DNA of 64,000 nt from Rhodococcus koreensis (GTDB lineage Bacteria > Actinomycetota > Actinomycetes > Mycobacteriales > Mycobacteriaceae): assembly GCF_900105905.1 (NCBI RefSeq), contig NZ_FNSV01000005.1:806001-870000 (forward strand). The letters are read 5' to 3'. This document shows, one piece after another, positions 18,614-28,216 of this stretch. The first letter of the stretch is position 1, and every line of letters starts with the position of its first letter. The notes beneath the pieces are model-generated. The model was not told the DNA's origin and ran no database searches. It saw only the letters and a list, made by a program, of their open reading frames with translations. The position numbers and the translations under genes were made by a program.

Positions 18614-19833
18614 ACACACCGCGCATCGTCATCGCGGGCGCCGGCACAGCAGGACACCACCTCGCGGCCGCCCTGCGGGAGTCCGGATTCGACGGGGCCG
18701 TGTCCCTGATCGGTGACGAACCCCATCTGCCGTATCACCGCCCACCACTGTCCAAGGACTATCTCGCGGGCACAGCGCATCCGGACAGTCTGAGCCTGCG
18801 CGCGCCGGCGTTCTACACCGAGCACAAGGTCGCCACCCACCTCGGTATCCCGGTCAGGCAGATCGATCGGACCACGCATCGAGTCGTCCTCGCCGACGAC
18901 CGTCCCCTCGCCTACGACCATCTCGTCCTGGCGCTGGGTGCATCACCCCGGCCCTTCGACATACCGGGGCGGGACCTCAGAGGTGTGGTGGAGTTGCGCA
19001 CCCGCGCCGACGCCGAATCGCTCCGCGAACACCTACGCGAGGGCTGCCGGGTGGTAGTGGTCGGCGGTGGATTCATCGGACTCGAGGTTGCGGCCGCCGC
19101 CCGCAAGCGCGGCGCCGATGTCACCGTTCTCGAAGCGAAGCCCACTTTGATGAGTCGGGCCCTGTCCACCACCGCCGCAGCCCATCTCGCCGAGTTGCAT
19201 ACTGCGCAGGGCGTTCAGGTGGTCTGCTCGACTGCCGTGTCCGCGCTGGAAGGCAGTGCGGGGCGCGTATACGCCGTCACCACCACGGGCGGGCAGCGCC
19301 TCGCCGCTGACGTCGTCGTCCTCGGTAGCGGTGTCGTGCCGAACGTCGCGCCTGCGGCGGCGGCCGGCCTCGATGTCGCCAACGGCGTCGTCGTCGACGA
19401 ATACCTGACCACCAGCGACCCGAGGATCTCCGCGGTCGGGGACTGCGCAAACTTCCCTGCGCCCTGCGGTGACCGAATCCGCCTCGAATCAATACAGAAC
19501 GCGGTCGATCAGGCACGCTACGTGGCCCGACGGATCAACGGGCACACCGGGACATACAGTGCGGTGCCCTACTTCTGGAGCGATCAGTTCGGCATGAAAC
19601 TGCAAATCGTGGGCCATGCTGCACGCTCTGATCGCACCGTCATCCGGGGCACCGACACGAAATTCTCCATCTTCCGCTTTCACGGCGACGAGCTCGCCGC
19701 CGTCGAATCGATCAATGACCCGATGACGCACCTGACCGTACGCAAGATTCTCGGCGCGGGTGGCACCCTCACCCCCGACCAGGCAGACGAGACCGTTGAT
19801 TTACGTGCACTGGCACGCAACCTCGCGGGCTAA
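18610..19833 (+). CDS. NAD(P)H-dependent ferredoxin reductase (rhodocoxin reductase-like)
   Basis: The 407-residue flavoprotein has an N-terminal FAD motif (IVIAGAGTAGHHLAAAL), then PYHRPPLSKDYL. A second Rossmann motif for NADH is VVVVGGGFIGLEVAAAA. ISAVGDCANFP is the FAD-binding C-terminal signature, and the C-terminal domain has YFWSDQFGMKLQIVG. The set is typical of reductases serving P450 or Rieske oxygenases. GTG 18610 overlaps the ferredoxin stop. Confidence 0.9.
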   Translation: MNTPRIVIAGAGTAGHHLAAALRESGFDGAVSLIGDEPHLPYHRPPLSKDYLAGTAHPDSLSLRAPAFYTEHKVATHLGIPVRQIDRTTHRVVLADDRPLAYDHLVLALGASPRPFDIPGRDLRGVVELRTRADAESLREHLREGCRVVVVGGGFIGLEVAAAARKRGADVTVLEAKPTLMSRALSTTAAAHLAELHTAQGVQVVCSTAVSALEGSAGRVYAVTTTGGQRLAADVVVLGSGVVPNVAPAAAAGLDVANGVVVDEYLTTSDPRISAVGDCANFPAPCGDRIRLESIQNAVDQARYVARRINGHTGTYSAVPYFWSDQFGMKLQIVGHAARSDRTVIRGTDTKFSIFRFHGDELAAVESINDPMTHLTVRKILGAGGTLTPDQADETVDLRALARNLAG

Positions 19834-19902
19834 CCGTCCCGCGCCACCCCAACCGGGGCGCAATCACTTGCTACCACTTCATCTTGCCGAAGGAGTCCAG
19901 CC

Positions 19903-20514
19903 ATGAACGACAACAGCGATGACGTCACACAGGTCACCCAGATCGTCCTCCGGGAACGGCAGGCGCGTGATCGCGGGTGGTGGGACCGAATGCGCGAGTG
20001 CATACACCCCGAGGCGCACATCCGGCTCAGTTGGTTCCGGGTCACCGGCGCTCAATTCGTCGCCGAATCGCAGAAGATGAGCAGCCGAGGCCAGAAGGCC
20101 ACGCACCGGCTGTCCCCGCCGGTCGTCGCCGTGCACGGGGATCGGGCAGTTGTCGAGATCTCGGCCGGGATTGAATTCCGGGACGTCATCGGAGGAGTCG
20201 AGGCAGACCTCACCTCGTTCACCCGACTGATCTACCGACTCGAAAAGACGGCCGGAACCTGGCAGATCGTGTCCCTGGATCCGATCTACGAACGCGACAG
20301 CCTTGTTCCGACCGTGCCCGGGGAAATTCCACAGATCGACCGGGCCGCGCTCGCGGCCGTCCGCGCGCCCTATCGGTTCCTCGGCTACTACCTCGTCCAG
20401 AGTGGTTACGACATCACTGACGACCTGTACGCTGACGACCGGTCGGACGAGGTCGAGGACCTCTACCGCACCAGCTTCGCCTGGGCTGCGGAGACTCCGG
20501 CCATCACGACGTAA
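19903..20514 (+). CDS. NTF2-like/SnoaL-fold protein
   Basis: The 203-residue protein has the N-terminal helices and curved sheet of SnoaL-like proteins. Segments include RGWWDRMRECIHPEAHIRLS, then GDRAVVEISAGIEF and WQIVSLDPIYERDSL. It resembles the protein encoded at 43420-44001 in this window, including the WD-RM-RE-x-HP opening and the GDRAV strand. Members act as isomerases, dehydratases or unknown accessory proteins in aromatic and steroid catabolism. It follows the reductase by 69 bases behind AAGGAG and is probably in that operon. Confidence 0.75.
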   Translation: MNDNSDDVTQVTQIVLRERQARDRGWWDRMRECIHPEAHIRLSWFRVTGAQFVAESQKMSSRGQKATHRLSPPVVAVHGDRAVVEISAGIEFRDVIGGVEADLTSFTRLIYRLEKTAGTWQIVSLDPIYERDSLVPTVPGEIPQIDRAALAAVRAPYRFLGYYLVQSGYDITDDLYADDRSDEVEDLYRTSFAWAAETPAITT

Positions 20515-20535
20515 CCACTCGGTTAGCCGCGACGA

Positions 20536-20580
20536 TCGACGGGCCGCTCTCCGAGGCTCTGCTCGGGAACGGCCCGTCGA
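20536..20580. terminator. Bidirectional hairpin terminator
   Basis: TCGACGGGCCG (20536-20546) pairs with CGGCCCGTCGA (20570-20580), and CCGAG/CTCGG pair inside. It lies between two converging genes, so it can end transcription from both sides. Confidence 0.75.
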
Positions 20581-20646
20581 CGTCACCGCACCTGGTCCGC
20601 GCCGCGTTGGAGAGAAATAGGGCGCTACCCAATGCGCTGAACGCGA

Positions 20647-21804
20647 TCAGCGCGGCGCAAAGTCCTGTGCAACCCGAAGCAGGGCGTCGGTCCCGCCGAG
20701 CTCGCCGATACTGATCCGGACACCCTCACAGGCGAAGGGCCGCACCATTACCCCAGCCGCCTCGCACGCGGCGGCGAACGTATCGCTGCGTTCGCCGAGG
20801 CGAAGCCAGAGATAGTTCGCGTGACTGTCCGGCACGCTCCAGCCCTGTGCCAGCAATGCCTCACGCATCCGAGATCGCTCGGCGACAAGCCGCGACACCC
20901 TCTCGAGAAGTTCGTCCTCGCGCTGCAGTGAGGCGAGAGCGGCGCTTTGAGCGATCGTGGACACCCCTAATGCCACCGCGGTCTTGCGAAGCGCCGCGGC
21001 CACCGGCTCATGCGCGACCGCGTAGCCGATGCGCAACCCGGCCAAACCGTATGCCTTGGAAAAGGTGCGGAGGGCAACCACGTTCGGCCGGGTCCGATAC
21101 ATGTCCAGCGCGTTCACAGCGTCGGGATCGCGGACGAACTCGACGTACGCCTCGTCGATCACCACCAGCACCTGCTCCGGTATCCGGTCCAGAAATCGAA
21201 CCACGTCCGTCCGGTGCAGCACTCGACCGGTCGGGTTGTTCGGGGTGCACAGAAAGATCAGCCGCGTGCGGTCGGTGACCGCGTCGGCCATTGCGTCGAG
21301 GTCGTGCGCCTCGTCCTCGGTGAGTGGCACCTGGATCGATCGGGCGCCACTGATCTCGGCGACTATCGGGTATGACTCGAACGGACGCCAGGCGTAGATG
21401 ATCTCGTCCCCCGACTCGGCACTGATCTGCACCAGTTGCTGGATCAGGCCGATCGAACCAGTTCCGAAGGCGATGTGGTCCATCGGTACGTCCCAGTGCT
21501 CGGCGAGAGCACGGGTCAGAGCGGCGCAGGTCAGATCCGGGTACCGGTTGAGCTGCCCGGCGGCGGCAACTGCAGCATCCAACACACCGGGTAGGGGCGG
21601 ATAGGGATTCTCATTCGAGGACAACTTCCAGCTCGGTCGTTCGCCCACCGGGGCGGGCCTGCCGGGCTCGTAGGTGGGGATCCCCGCAAGCACGGAGGGC
21701 AGCCGGGGACCGACGCCCTCGGCAATGAGGGCGGGGGGCCATCCGGCCGTCCGCCGCGGGCCTTGGGCGTCGGCGGATCCATCGACGCTCGACTGTCCGT
21801 TCAT
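20647..21804 (-). CDS. Histidinol-phosphate/aromatic amino acid aminotransferase (HisC/Pat-like)
   Basis: The 385-residue class I/II aminotransferase has [15 protein letters not shown] at the N-terminus, CTPNNPTGR (Asn190) and [10 protein letters not shown] (Asp217). Its PLP lysine, Lys250, lies in [17 protein letters not shown], with Arg258 after it. These match histidinol-phosphate and phenylalanine aminotransferases (HisC2/Pat). Unlike biosynthetic hisC it stands outside a his operon. An N-terminal extension of about 35 residues precedes the usual start, so a later start is possible. Amidohydrolases upstream suggest that it may deaminate a released amino acid. Confidence 0.82.
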   Translation of the reverse strand: MNGQSSVDGSADAQGPRRTAGWPPALIAEGVGPRLPSVLAGIPTYEPGRPAPVGERPSWKLSSNENPYPPLPGVLDAAVAAAGQLNRYPDLTCAALTRALAEHWDVPMDHIAFGTGSIGLIQQLVQISAESGDEIIYAWRPFESYPIVAEISGARSIQVPLTEDEAHDLDAMADAVTDRTRLIFLCTPNNPTGRVLHRTDVVRFLDRIPEQVLVVIDEAYVEFVRDPDAVNALDMYRTRPNVVALRTFSKAYGLAGLRIGYAVAHEPVAAALRKTAVALGVSTIAQSAALASLQREDELLERVSRLVAERSRMREALLAQGWSVPDSHANYLWLRLGERSDTFAAACEAAGVMVRPFACEGVRISIGELGGTDALLRVAQDFAPR

Positions 21805-21955
21805 CTCTTCTCTCTCGATGGGGTCGCCAGCACCCGGGTGTACCAGGTGCGCTCATGCGCACACTGGAAGACGAGTCCGTTGCTGCGGCAACGCGGTACA
21901 ACCTTCGAGATTGCGATCCCGTTATCAAGTCAAATCACGCAGGAATACCCCTCCA

Positions 21956-22174
21956 TCATCGCCATGGTGGGGAGGCCACTTTTCCGGCAGTTTCACCAAG
22001 TCGAGTGCCCGGCTCGATGACCCGTTGAGCGTTGCGCGCCGATGAATTTCGTTCTAGCCGCCACCGCCGCAGCAACGTCACGATCGAGGCACGACACCTG
22101 TCCGTCCTGGCATTGGCATTGGCATTGGCATTGGCATTGACATGCGGATCGGTGGACGAGGTCGTCGTGGTCAT
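21956..22174 (-). pseudogene. Remnant start of a second 2-oxoacid dehydrogenase E1-like gene
   Basis: ATG 22174 and the leader before it (AGGAAGTGACC) closely match the start of the E1 gene at 31963. Here the peptide begins MTTTTSSTDPHV, there MTATTSSADTHA. After a run of Asn-Ala repeats the frame continues for about 45 unrelated residues and stops. The rest of an E1 gene is absent. It looks like the front end of a duplicated E1 gene whose body was deleted. Confidence 0.6.
22109..22138. repeat. GGCATT hexanucleotide repeat
   Basis: Five perfect copies of GGCATT lie here. On the minus strand they encode Asn-Ala repeats in the remnant frame that starts at 22174. Confidence 0.85.
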
Positions 22175-22358
22175 GGTCACTTCCTGGATGAAGCTGAGGG
22201 TGTGCGTTTCATTCTGTGTGGGTTTCGGCAACTCTTGGTCTTCACATGCACATCCTGGTGTGGTGATGCCTCGGCCACGCTGAAGACCAACGGTAGAAGC
22301 CGGTGCCGTGCGGCGACTAGCCGGTCTGCGAGATAAACTGTCCGTTAGGTGAACTGCG
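22175..22358 (-). promoter_or_regulatory. Duplicate of the E1 promoter region
   Basis: This region resembles 31964-32154 upstream of the E1 gene. The best conserved block is 22316-22358, starting ACTAGCCGGTCTGCGAGAT, against 32112-32154, starting ACTAGCCGGTTTGCGCGAT. The shared blocks lie in the same order and orientation, with the ribosome site at the end nearest the start codon. Confidence 0.62.
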
Positions 22359-22370
22359 TGGCGCCGGTGA

Positions 22371-23729
22371 TCAGTCAACGCCCCTATTCTGTTGGTCGCG
22401 ACCACCGAGCCACGCCAGCGCCGCCACAACCAATGCCTGGGTGCCGGTGTCGCATGTGGGTTGGATCACGGGCGCGAAGTTGGGGGCGTGCGGCGCCGGG
22501 ATGTCTTGCGCGATTCGTCCGGCGTCAGCAGCTTTGCGGTAGGTGTCCGGGTCGATGCAACCGATGCCCCAATATGTGTACGGAGTACCGAATGCGTTGG
22601 GGATGTCGCTGAAGTCTTCGCTCGCGGGCACCTGATTGATCGATTGCGCTCTGTCACCGAAGAAGCTGGTGAAGGCGTCCGCCACCCGCGATGTGGTGGC
22701 CTCGTCATTGTCCGTAAGGGGGAACTGATCGAACAGGATGAACTCGGGGTCTCGCGGGCAGGCTGATGCTTGGCACTCTGCCGCGACGATCCGGTAGATG
22801 GCGTCCAGTAGTGTTTTTCGCGTGTGGTCGCTGTAGCTTCGAATGTTGAGTTCCAAGACGGCGCGATCGGGGATGACGTTGCTCTTGTTCCCGGCCCGGA
22901 TGCTACCTACGGTCAGCACCGCCGTTTCCGAGGGTGGCACTTCGCGTGACACCACGGTGTGGAGTCGCACAACGATCATCGCAGCGAGGGCCACCGGATC
23001 GATGGTGGTGTGGGGCATCGAACCCGGGCCGCCGCGCCCGTGCACGGTGATCCGCATGTTGTCTGCTATCGCGAGAGCCGGCCCCGGTCGGGTGCCTACC
23101 AGCCCGGCGGGTAACTGGTAGTTATGTTGCGCCAGAGCGACGTCTGGTCGAGGAATGATCGCGGCGAGGTTGTCGTCGATCATGCGGCGGGCACCGTCAC
23201 CGACCTCTTCCGCAGGCTGGAAGAGTGCTACCAGGGTGCCGTTCCAGTGCTCGCGGCTGTCCGCGAGCAACTGGGCGGCGCCGAGAAGGCATGTGGTGTG
23301 CATGTCGTGCCCACAAACGTGTGCTACCGGAACTTCGTTTCCATGGGAATCGGTGTCGGTGACGGTGCTCGAGTAGGGCAGTCCGGTCGCTTCGAGGACC
23401 GGCAGTGCATCCATTTCGGCACGGAGCAGTACAACGGGGCCGTCGCCGTTGCGGAGAATGCCGACTACTCCGGTGCCACCTATGCCTTCGTGGACGTGAT
23501 AGCCGAAGCTGTCCAGACGCCCAGCCACCTTCTTCGCGGTCTTGTACTCGCGGTGCGACAGCTCAGGGTGTGCGTGGACGTCGCGGTAGAAGTCCTCCTG
23601 CCATCCGCGGACGTCCGGCAAAGCTTCCAAGACAGCCTGCACAGCGTGTGCGGCGTGTGCGGCTGCCTCGCCGGGCACGGGCACGGTCGTTATTGTCACG
23701 GTGTCCACTGGTGTCCTTGCTCTCGTCAC
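22371..23729 (-). CDS. M20-family amidohydrolase (hippurate hydrolase/N-acyl amino acid hydrolase type)
   Basis: The 452-residue protein has the M20D metal motifs VAHVCGHDMHTTCLLGAA and ALFQPAEEVGDGARRM, and AEMDALPV before them. ISY-type dimerisation-domain sequence (HTTIDPVALAAMIVVRLHT) follows, and ASEDFSD sits near the C-terminus. Such enzymes cut N-acyl amino acids or related amides using two metal ions. The start is GTG, overlapping the stop of the preceding amidohydrolase gene (GTGA), so it is the third gene of an operon with an MHS transporter. Confidence 0.85.
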   Translation of the reverse strand: MTRARTPVDTVTITTVPVPGEAAAHAAHAVQAVLEALPDVRGWQEDFYRDVHAHPELSHREYKTAKKVAGRLDSFGYHVHEGIGGTGVVGILRNGDGPVVLLRAEMDALPVLEATGLPYSSTVTDTDSHGNEVPVAHVCGHDMHTTCLLGAAQLLADSREHWNGTLVALFQPAEEVGDGARRMIDDNLAAIIPRPDVALAQHNYQLPAGLVGTRPGPALAIADNMRITVHGRGGPGSMPHTTIDPVALAAMIVVRLHTVVSREVPPSETAVLTVGSIRAGNKSNVIPDRAVLELNIRSYSDHTRKTLLDAIYRIVAAECQASACPRDPEFILFDQFPLTDNDEATTSRVADAFTSFFGDRAQSINQVPASEDFSDIPNAFGTPYTYWGIGCIDPDTYRKAADAGRIAQDIPAPHAPNFAPVIQPTCDTGTQALVVAALAWLGGRDQQNRGVD

Positions 23730-25072
23730 CCGAAGGTCTTCTTGGTTTCCATGCTCCGGCGAATGGTCAGGTACTCGTCGCGGGTGAGCTTGGGTCCACT
23801 CCGATCGATGACCGAGGCAGCGTTCGCGGCCCCGTCGCAGAGCAGGTCGATGACGCTACTCGCGAGCAGTTTCGCGTTGTTGACCGCCGTGAGGACGTGA
23901 TCGTCGATCTGATAGTCCTTGGAGTGGATTAGGCCGTCGCAACCGCTGCGCACGATGGGAAGCACCATCGGCATGAGCATCTGCAAGTCACCGGAATCCG
24001 TCGACGCACCATGCGCACCAGCATGACTGTCGATCTCGCTGTCACCGAAGAGGGTGCGGGCATTGGCGTCAACGACTTCTACCAGTGGCTCGTCCTGTGC
24101 GAAGGGGAAACAGCCCACTACGGTGTCGATTTCGACGCGTGCGCCGACGGCGATGGCGCCGGCGTGCATGCTGCGATCGATTTTCGCCGATGCGTCCTGC
24201 ATCGCCTCTACTGAGCGTCCTCGGATCATGACTTCCAGATCGGTTGTTCCGGGGATAGTGCTGACCATGTCGCCGGAGTTGACGACGAGTTGACTCACCC
24301 GTATCGAGTCTTCGTCCCGGTAGGTCTCCTGCTGGCTGTCGATGGCTGTCATGGCGAGGGTGAGCGCCTTGAGGGCGTTGATCCCCTCGTGCGGGTTCTC
24401 GCCGGCGTGGGCGGTGAGCCCATGGAAGCGGACCTTTTTCAAGATAGCGCCGAGCCAGCTATGGTCCATTTCGAACAGCGATTCCTGGCCGCTGGTGCCG
24501 GGATGCGTGATCATTCCGAGGTCGATGTCGTCGAACTCGCCGAGGCGGATGAGTTCAGGTTTTCCGCAGACGAACTCGAGCTCTCCCGCGTCGCGTAGTG
24601 ACAGTCGCCAGTCCACGTCGATGAGTTCCTCAGCGGGCACGCCGAAGAGCACGACGTCGCCGTCGAGGTGTTCCATGACCGCTTGGAGACCGAGTGCGGC
24701 GCCGATCATGGCTGCGATCTCGATGTGATGGCCACACGCGTGTGCGGCACCGGTATCCGGGTCGGCAAGCGGGTGATCGGGTGTGATGACGGAATCCAGT
24801 TCGCCGAGGATCGCCACAGTGAATCGATCCGATCGGCCACGCATGCGCGCCTTCACACCAGTGCGGGCCAGACCGGTGCGATAATCGAGCCCCATGTGCT
24901 CCAGTTGTTCGACGAGCCGCTGCGCCGTTCCATGTTCACGGAACCCGACCTCGGGGTTTCGCTGGATCTCGCGGCTGAGTTCAACGATTCTGTTGGTCTG
25001 CTCGTCGATTGTGGCGATCGCCATTGCCTTGAGCTCTGTGTGGGTCGCGTTCGTAGTCAGTGTCTTCTGCAT
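23726..25072 (-). CDS. M20-family amidohydrolase (second type, PmdA/AbgB-like)
   Basis: The 448-residue protein begins at ATG 25072 (MQKTLTTNATHTELK). It has GELDSVITPDHPLADPDTGA, AHACGHHIEIAAMIGAA with metal-binding Cys and His residues, and FGVPAEELIDV. The fold is that of M20D peptidases such as aminobenzoyl-glutamate hydrolase subunits. Having two different M20 enzymes in one operon may mean two related substrates, or a two-subunit enzyme as in AbgA/AbgB. A much longer upstream frame is rejected because it overlaps the MFS gene. The transporter gene ends nine bases upstream. Confidence 0.83.
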   Translation of the reverse strand: MQKTLTTNATHTELKAMAIATIDEQTNRIVELSREIQRNPEVGFREHGTAQRLVEQLEHMGLDYRTGLARTGVKARMRGRSDRFTVAILGELDSVITPDHPLADPDTGAAHACGHHIEIAAMIGAALGLQAVMEHLDGDVVLFGVPAEELIDVDWRLSLRDAGELEFVCGKPELIRLGEFDDIDLGMITHPGTSGQESLFEMDHSWLGAILKKVRFHGLTAHAGENPHEGINALKALTLAMTAIDSQQETYRDEDSIRVSQLVVNSGDMVSTIPGTTDLEVMIRGRSVEAMQDASAKIDRSMHAGAIAVGARVEIDTVVGCFPFAQDEPLVEVVDANARTLFGDSEIDSHAGAHGASTDSGDLQMLMPMVLPIVRSGCDGLIHSKDYQIDDHVLTAVNNAKLLASSVIDLLCDGAANAASVIDRSGPKLTRDEYLTIRRSMETKKTFG

Positions 25073-25080
25073 GAGGTGTC

Positions 25081-26433
25081 CTAGTCGTCGAGTGAGATTG
25101 CGCGGGTCTCGGGCATAAACCACACCGTGATGGCCGATACAGCCATCAGGCCCATCACGTACAGGTTGAAGGCTGCGGGCATGTGCAGTTGGTCGAACAG
25201 GGAGAGCAGGTACGGGGCAGTTCCGCCAAAGATCGCGGTGGCGATGGAGTACGGGACGGCGGCGCCTGTCGTACGAATTCTCGTGGGGAACATCTCCGCG
25301 ATTACGGCTGGCGTGATCGAGGCCAAACCTGCGATGAAGATCAGTGCGATGCCCATCGCGAGAAGCAATTGCCAGGCACTTCCTTGGATCAACCAGTTCA
25401 GCGGAAACATCAAGGCGATGAGTGATAGGAAGGAAGTCAATAGGACTGGACGTCGACCGATTCTGTCGGACAGTGCCCCCCAGAGCGGAAGTGCGATCAT
25501 GAACAGCACCATCGCAATCGAGGCCATCCACAGTGCCGATGTCGGGTTGATCCCCCGTTCGGCGATGGCGAACGCGGGTGTCGCCACGGCCCACACGTAG
25601 TAGATGACCGTTCCCCCGACGCAGAAGCAGACGACTCGTACCTGCAACTTCGGGCGCCGACGGATCTCTTTCCAGATCGAATCGCTCGCCTGGTGTGAGT
25701 CGTCCGACTGGGTGCTCTCGAAGGCTTCCGTCTCGGGGAGGGCGGAACGAAGAATCAAGATGACGAGCCCGAGCGCACCTCCGATCAGGAACGGGATTCG
25801 CCAACCGAACGCGAACATCTGGTCCTTCGTCAGCAGTTCGCTCAGTAATGCTCCGAGTAGCGTGCCGAAGAGCACGGCAACTGAAATGGAGATGTACATC
25901 GAGCTCGACCACAGGCCCCGTGTTCGCGGTGGTGCGGCCTCGGCGAGATAGGTTTGCGCCGTCGGCACTTCGCCGCCGGTTCCCAGACCTTGGAGCAGCC
26001 GGGCGGAGACCAGGACGATCGGTGCCAGGACGCCGATCGACGCCGCCGTGGGTGTGAGGCCGATGAGCAGGCTGCCGGCCGCGGCGAGGCTGATCGACCA
26101 CATCATCGCGAACTTCCGGCCCCGCCGATCCGACAGCCAGCCCAACACGAAACCCCCGATCGGTCGGGCGATGAAGCCCGCGGCGAAAACGGCGAGAGTC
26201 TTCAGCAGAGCCGCGCTGCCAGTCCCCGAGAAGAACTGGGCAGCAAAGAACACCGAGAACGTGGCGTAGACGCTCCAGTCGTACCATTCGATTGCAACGC
26301 CTGCTCCCAGGCTCACCAGTGTCCTGGCGGATCTAGGCCGGCGTTGCGCTTCGGCGGGTGCGGCATGATCGTTCGTCTCGGCGCTCGGTGAGCGGCCGGG
26401 TTCCAGAATCACAGTCTCGTCATGTGGGTCCAT
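25081..26433 (-). CDS. MHS-family MFS transporter (metabolite:H+ symporter)
   Basis: The 450-residue 12-helix transporter has the MHS start VAIEWYDWSVYATFSVFFAA, then the loop GWLSDRRGRKFAMMWS, and the second copy GALSDRIGRRPVLL. Relatives move dicarboxylates, shikimate, glycine betaine or similar acids with protons. It is the first gene of an operon with two amidohydrolases, so the imported compound is likely their substrate, for example an acylated amino acid. It is divergent from a two-domain Lrp regulator. Confidence 0.85.
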   Translation of the reverse strand: MDPHDETVILEPGRSPSAETNDHAAPAEAQRRPRSARTLVSLGAGVAIEWYDWSVYATFSVFFAAQFFSGTGSAALLKTLAVFAAGFIARPIGGFVLGWLSDRRGRKFAMMWSISLAAAGSLLIGLTPTAASIGVLAPIVLVSARLLQGLGTGGEVPTAQTYLAEAAPPRTRGLWSSSMYISISVAVLFGTLLGALLSELLTKDQMFAFGWRIPFLIGGALGLVILILRSALPETEAFESTQSDDSHQASDSIWKEIRRRPKLQVRVVCFCVGGTVIYYVWAVATPAFAIAERGINPTSALWMASIAMVLFMIALPLWGALSDRIGRRPVLLTSFLSLIALMFPLNWLIQGSAWQLLLAMGIALIFIAGLASITPAVIAEMFPTRIRTTGAAVPYSIATAIFGGTAPYLLSLFDQLHMPAAFNLYVMGLMAVSAITVWFMPETRAISLDD

Positions 26434-26550
26434 GGGGACGCCTCCAAGGTTCGGAAGTTCGGAGTCAGGCAGTGTGGGTTCGCGACGGTGCGAATGGCGA
26501 TTGCGTCATACTGCATCGCGAGGCCGCACTGAGCCCGAGAATCGATAGAT

Positions 26551-27606
26551 ATGCTCATTCGACAGCGGAAGGATGGCGAGATCGTGCAAAGTGCCCTCTC
26601 GGAGGAGGACCTGGCGCTCATCCATGCCCTCCAGATTTGGCCTCGTGCGAGTTGGAGCGCACTCGCTCCGATCCTGGCCGCCTCGCCGATTACCCTGGCG
26701 AACCGCTGGAGCCGGCTCCGCGACGCCGGATTGGCGTGGGTCACCACAGTCCCGGTGCGCGGCCTGTACAGCGGTTACACGTCGGTGGCGCTCGTCGAAG
26801 TGGACTGCGCAAGAGATCTGTTCGACGATGTCGTTGCCCGCTTGGAGCGAATGGAACACGTGGTGGCGATCGAGCATGCCGCGCGCGGCCGGGACCTGCT
26901 ATTGACCGTGAGCGCCACGTCATTCGATACCCTCGCCGCGTTCCTCGTCGACGAGTTGAATCGAATTCCCGGTGTGACATCCTCGCGGACACACCTGGCC
27001 GTCCGCGTGCATATGGAGGGAAGCCAGTGGCGTCTGGACGCACTGGATCCCAGCCAATGCGACGCGGTGACGACCTTGCTGCGCGAGTCGAAGGCGGTTG
27101 GGGAACCCGCGAATGTTCGATCGGCGATCTCATCCCGGATCGCCACTCTGGAGGAGCAACTCGCCTACGATGGCCGTTTCACTGCTGCGGAATTGGCGGA
27201 ACGGCTGAGCCGTCCGCCGTCGACAATTCGTCGCCAGCTCACCACCGTGCTGGCGTCACGACACCTGGCTATCCGCTGTGAAGTTGCGCAATTGCACACT
27301 CGGTGGCCTATCACAGTGACGTGGTGGTGCCGCCTTCCCGGTGTACAGCTGCAGGAGACGATCGCTCAATTACGCAATGACGGCAGCGTCCGAATGTGCA
27401 TGTCGCTCACCGGTCCGTCGAACTTCGCCGTCCAGGCGTGGGTCAGCGATATGGCTGATCTGATGGCCACTCAGGCACGCCTGGAGCAGATACTCCATCC
27501 CGGCGAGATCGCCGACAGCTCGGTGACACTTCGCACCCGCAAGAGAAATGGATGGCTCCTGCATCCTGACGGCCGATCCCGTGGCGAGCACACCCGACTC
27601 ACGTAG
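26551..27606 (+). CDS. Lrp/AsnC-type regulator with two repeats
   Basis: The 351-residue protein contains two HTH plus ligand-domain units. The first HTH is LALIHALQIWPRASWSALAP with LANRWSRLRDAGLAW. The second is RIATLEEQLAYDGRFTAAEL with LSRPPSTIRRQLTTVL. Each is followed by a RAM-like domain, although the second is shorter. Double-length AsnC proteins are known in actinobacteria next to amino acid or amine catabolic genes. It is divergent from the transporter/amidohydrolase operon and is its likely local regulator. ATG 26551 has a weak ribosome site; GTG 26584 is an alternative. Confidence 0.75.
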   Translation: MLIRQRKDGEIVQSALSEEDLALIHALQIWPRASWSALAPILAASPITLANRWSRLRDAGLAWVTTVPVRGLYSGYTSVALVEVDCARDLFDDVVARLERMEHVVAIEHAARGRDLLLTVSATSFDTLAAFLVDELNRIPGVTSSRTHLAVRVHMEGSQWRLDALDPSQCDAVTTLLRESKAVGEPANVRSAISSRIATLEEQLAYDGRFTAAELAERLSRPPSTIRRQLTTVLASRHLAIRCEVAQLHTRWPITVTWWCRLPGVQLQETIAQLRNDGSVRMCMSLTGPSNFAVQAWVSDMADLMATQARLEQILHPGEIADSSVTLRTRKRNGWLLHPDGRSRGEHTRLT

Positions 27607-28216
27607 ATACTCAGACCGAGCGGCCGCCATCGTTGGTTGGGATTGTGCGGGCGAACTCGATGCAGGAGGTTGGTTTTTGATCATGCGGATGATCGAATAT
27701 CGTTATATTGTCATCGGTTACGCAGGTTCGGCGTCGTCGATCGGTGGGTGCCAGTGTTCTTTCCGTCGATCGATATCATGATTTCGAGGACGCGGCGATT
27801 CTCCGATCACGAAACGCACCGCTTCGTCGACATTGGTCGCGTGAGCACCTCGTAGTCGCATCCCGGAGTGGAACGTGTCCACAGGAAGAATCTTCTTGTC
27901 ATGCTCGCGACGACTTTCTGTTGATGCAGACAAGCTCGAGACGGCCGAGGTCTCGAAGAGGCTGCATGCACGGGCGCACCATCGCTGGTCGTCCGCACGG
28001 TCGAGGCTGGCGATGGCCTCCTCGAGACACTGATCAGTCGGATCGAGGCGCTCGGCCAAATCCGCACCGCCTTCGTTCCGACCAGGGCCCACACCACATA
28101 ACCCGTTCGGGTGTACTACGCATTCGTGACCGGCCGAGCCCCCCCACCGGTTGGAGCCGGCACACGCCGATCTCTCAACCTGTGCGCGCGTAACACGGGC
28201 ACAGGATGAGAGTTGT
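27607..28216. other. Intergenic stretch without a supported gene
   Basis: A short AT-richer segment lies near 27690-27720. A minus-strand frame at 27718-28092 reads TFHSGMRLRGAHATNVDEAV and looks partly protein-like, but has no recognised family. I see nothing else that can be supported. Confidence 0.4.

Noticed and set aside
22109..22138. Short tandem repeats (also 38253-38280 and 14351-14370) as a CRISPR array.
   Set aside because: Units are 4-6 bases with no spacers and no cas genes are present.
23124..23900. Plus-strand frames over the two amidohydrolase genes.
   Set aside because: They lie opposite strongly coding sequence and show no motif or ribosome site.
25073..26287. Upstream extension of the second amidohydrolase frame to 853 codons.
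   Set aside because: The extension is antiphase to the MFS transporter gene on the same strand, and amidohydrolase similarity begins at ATG 25072.
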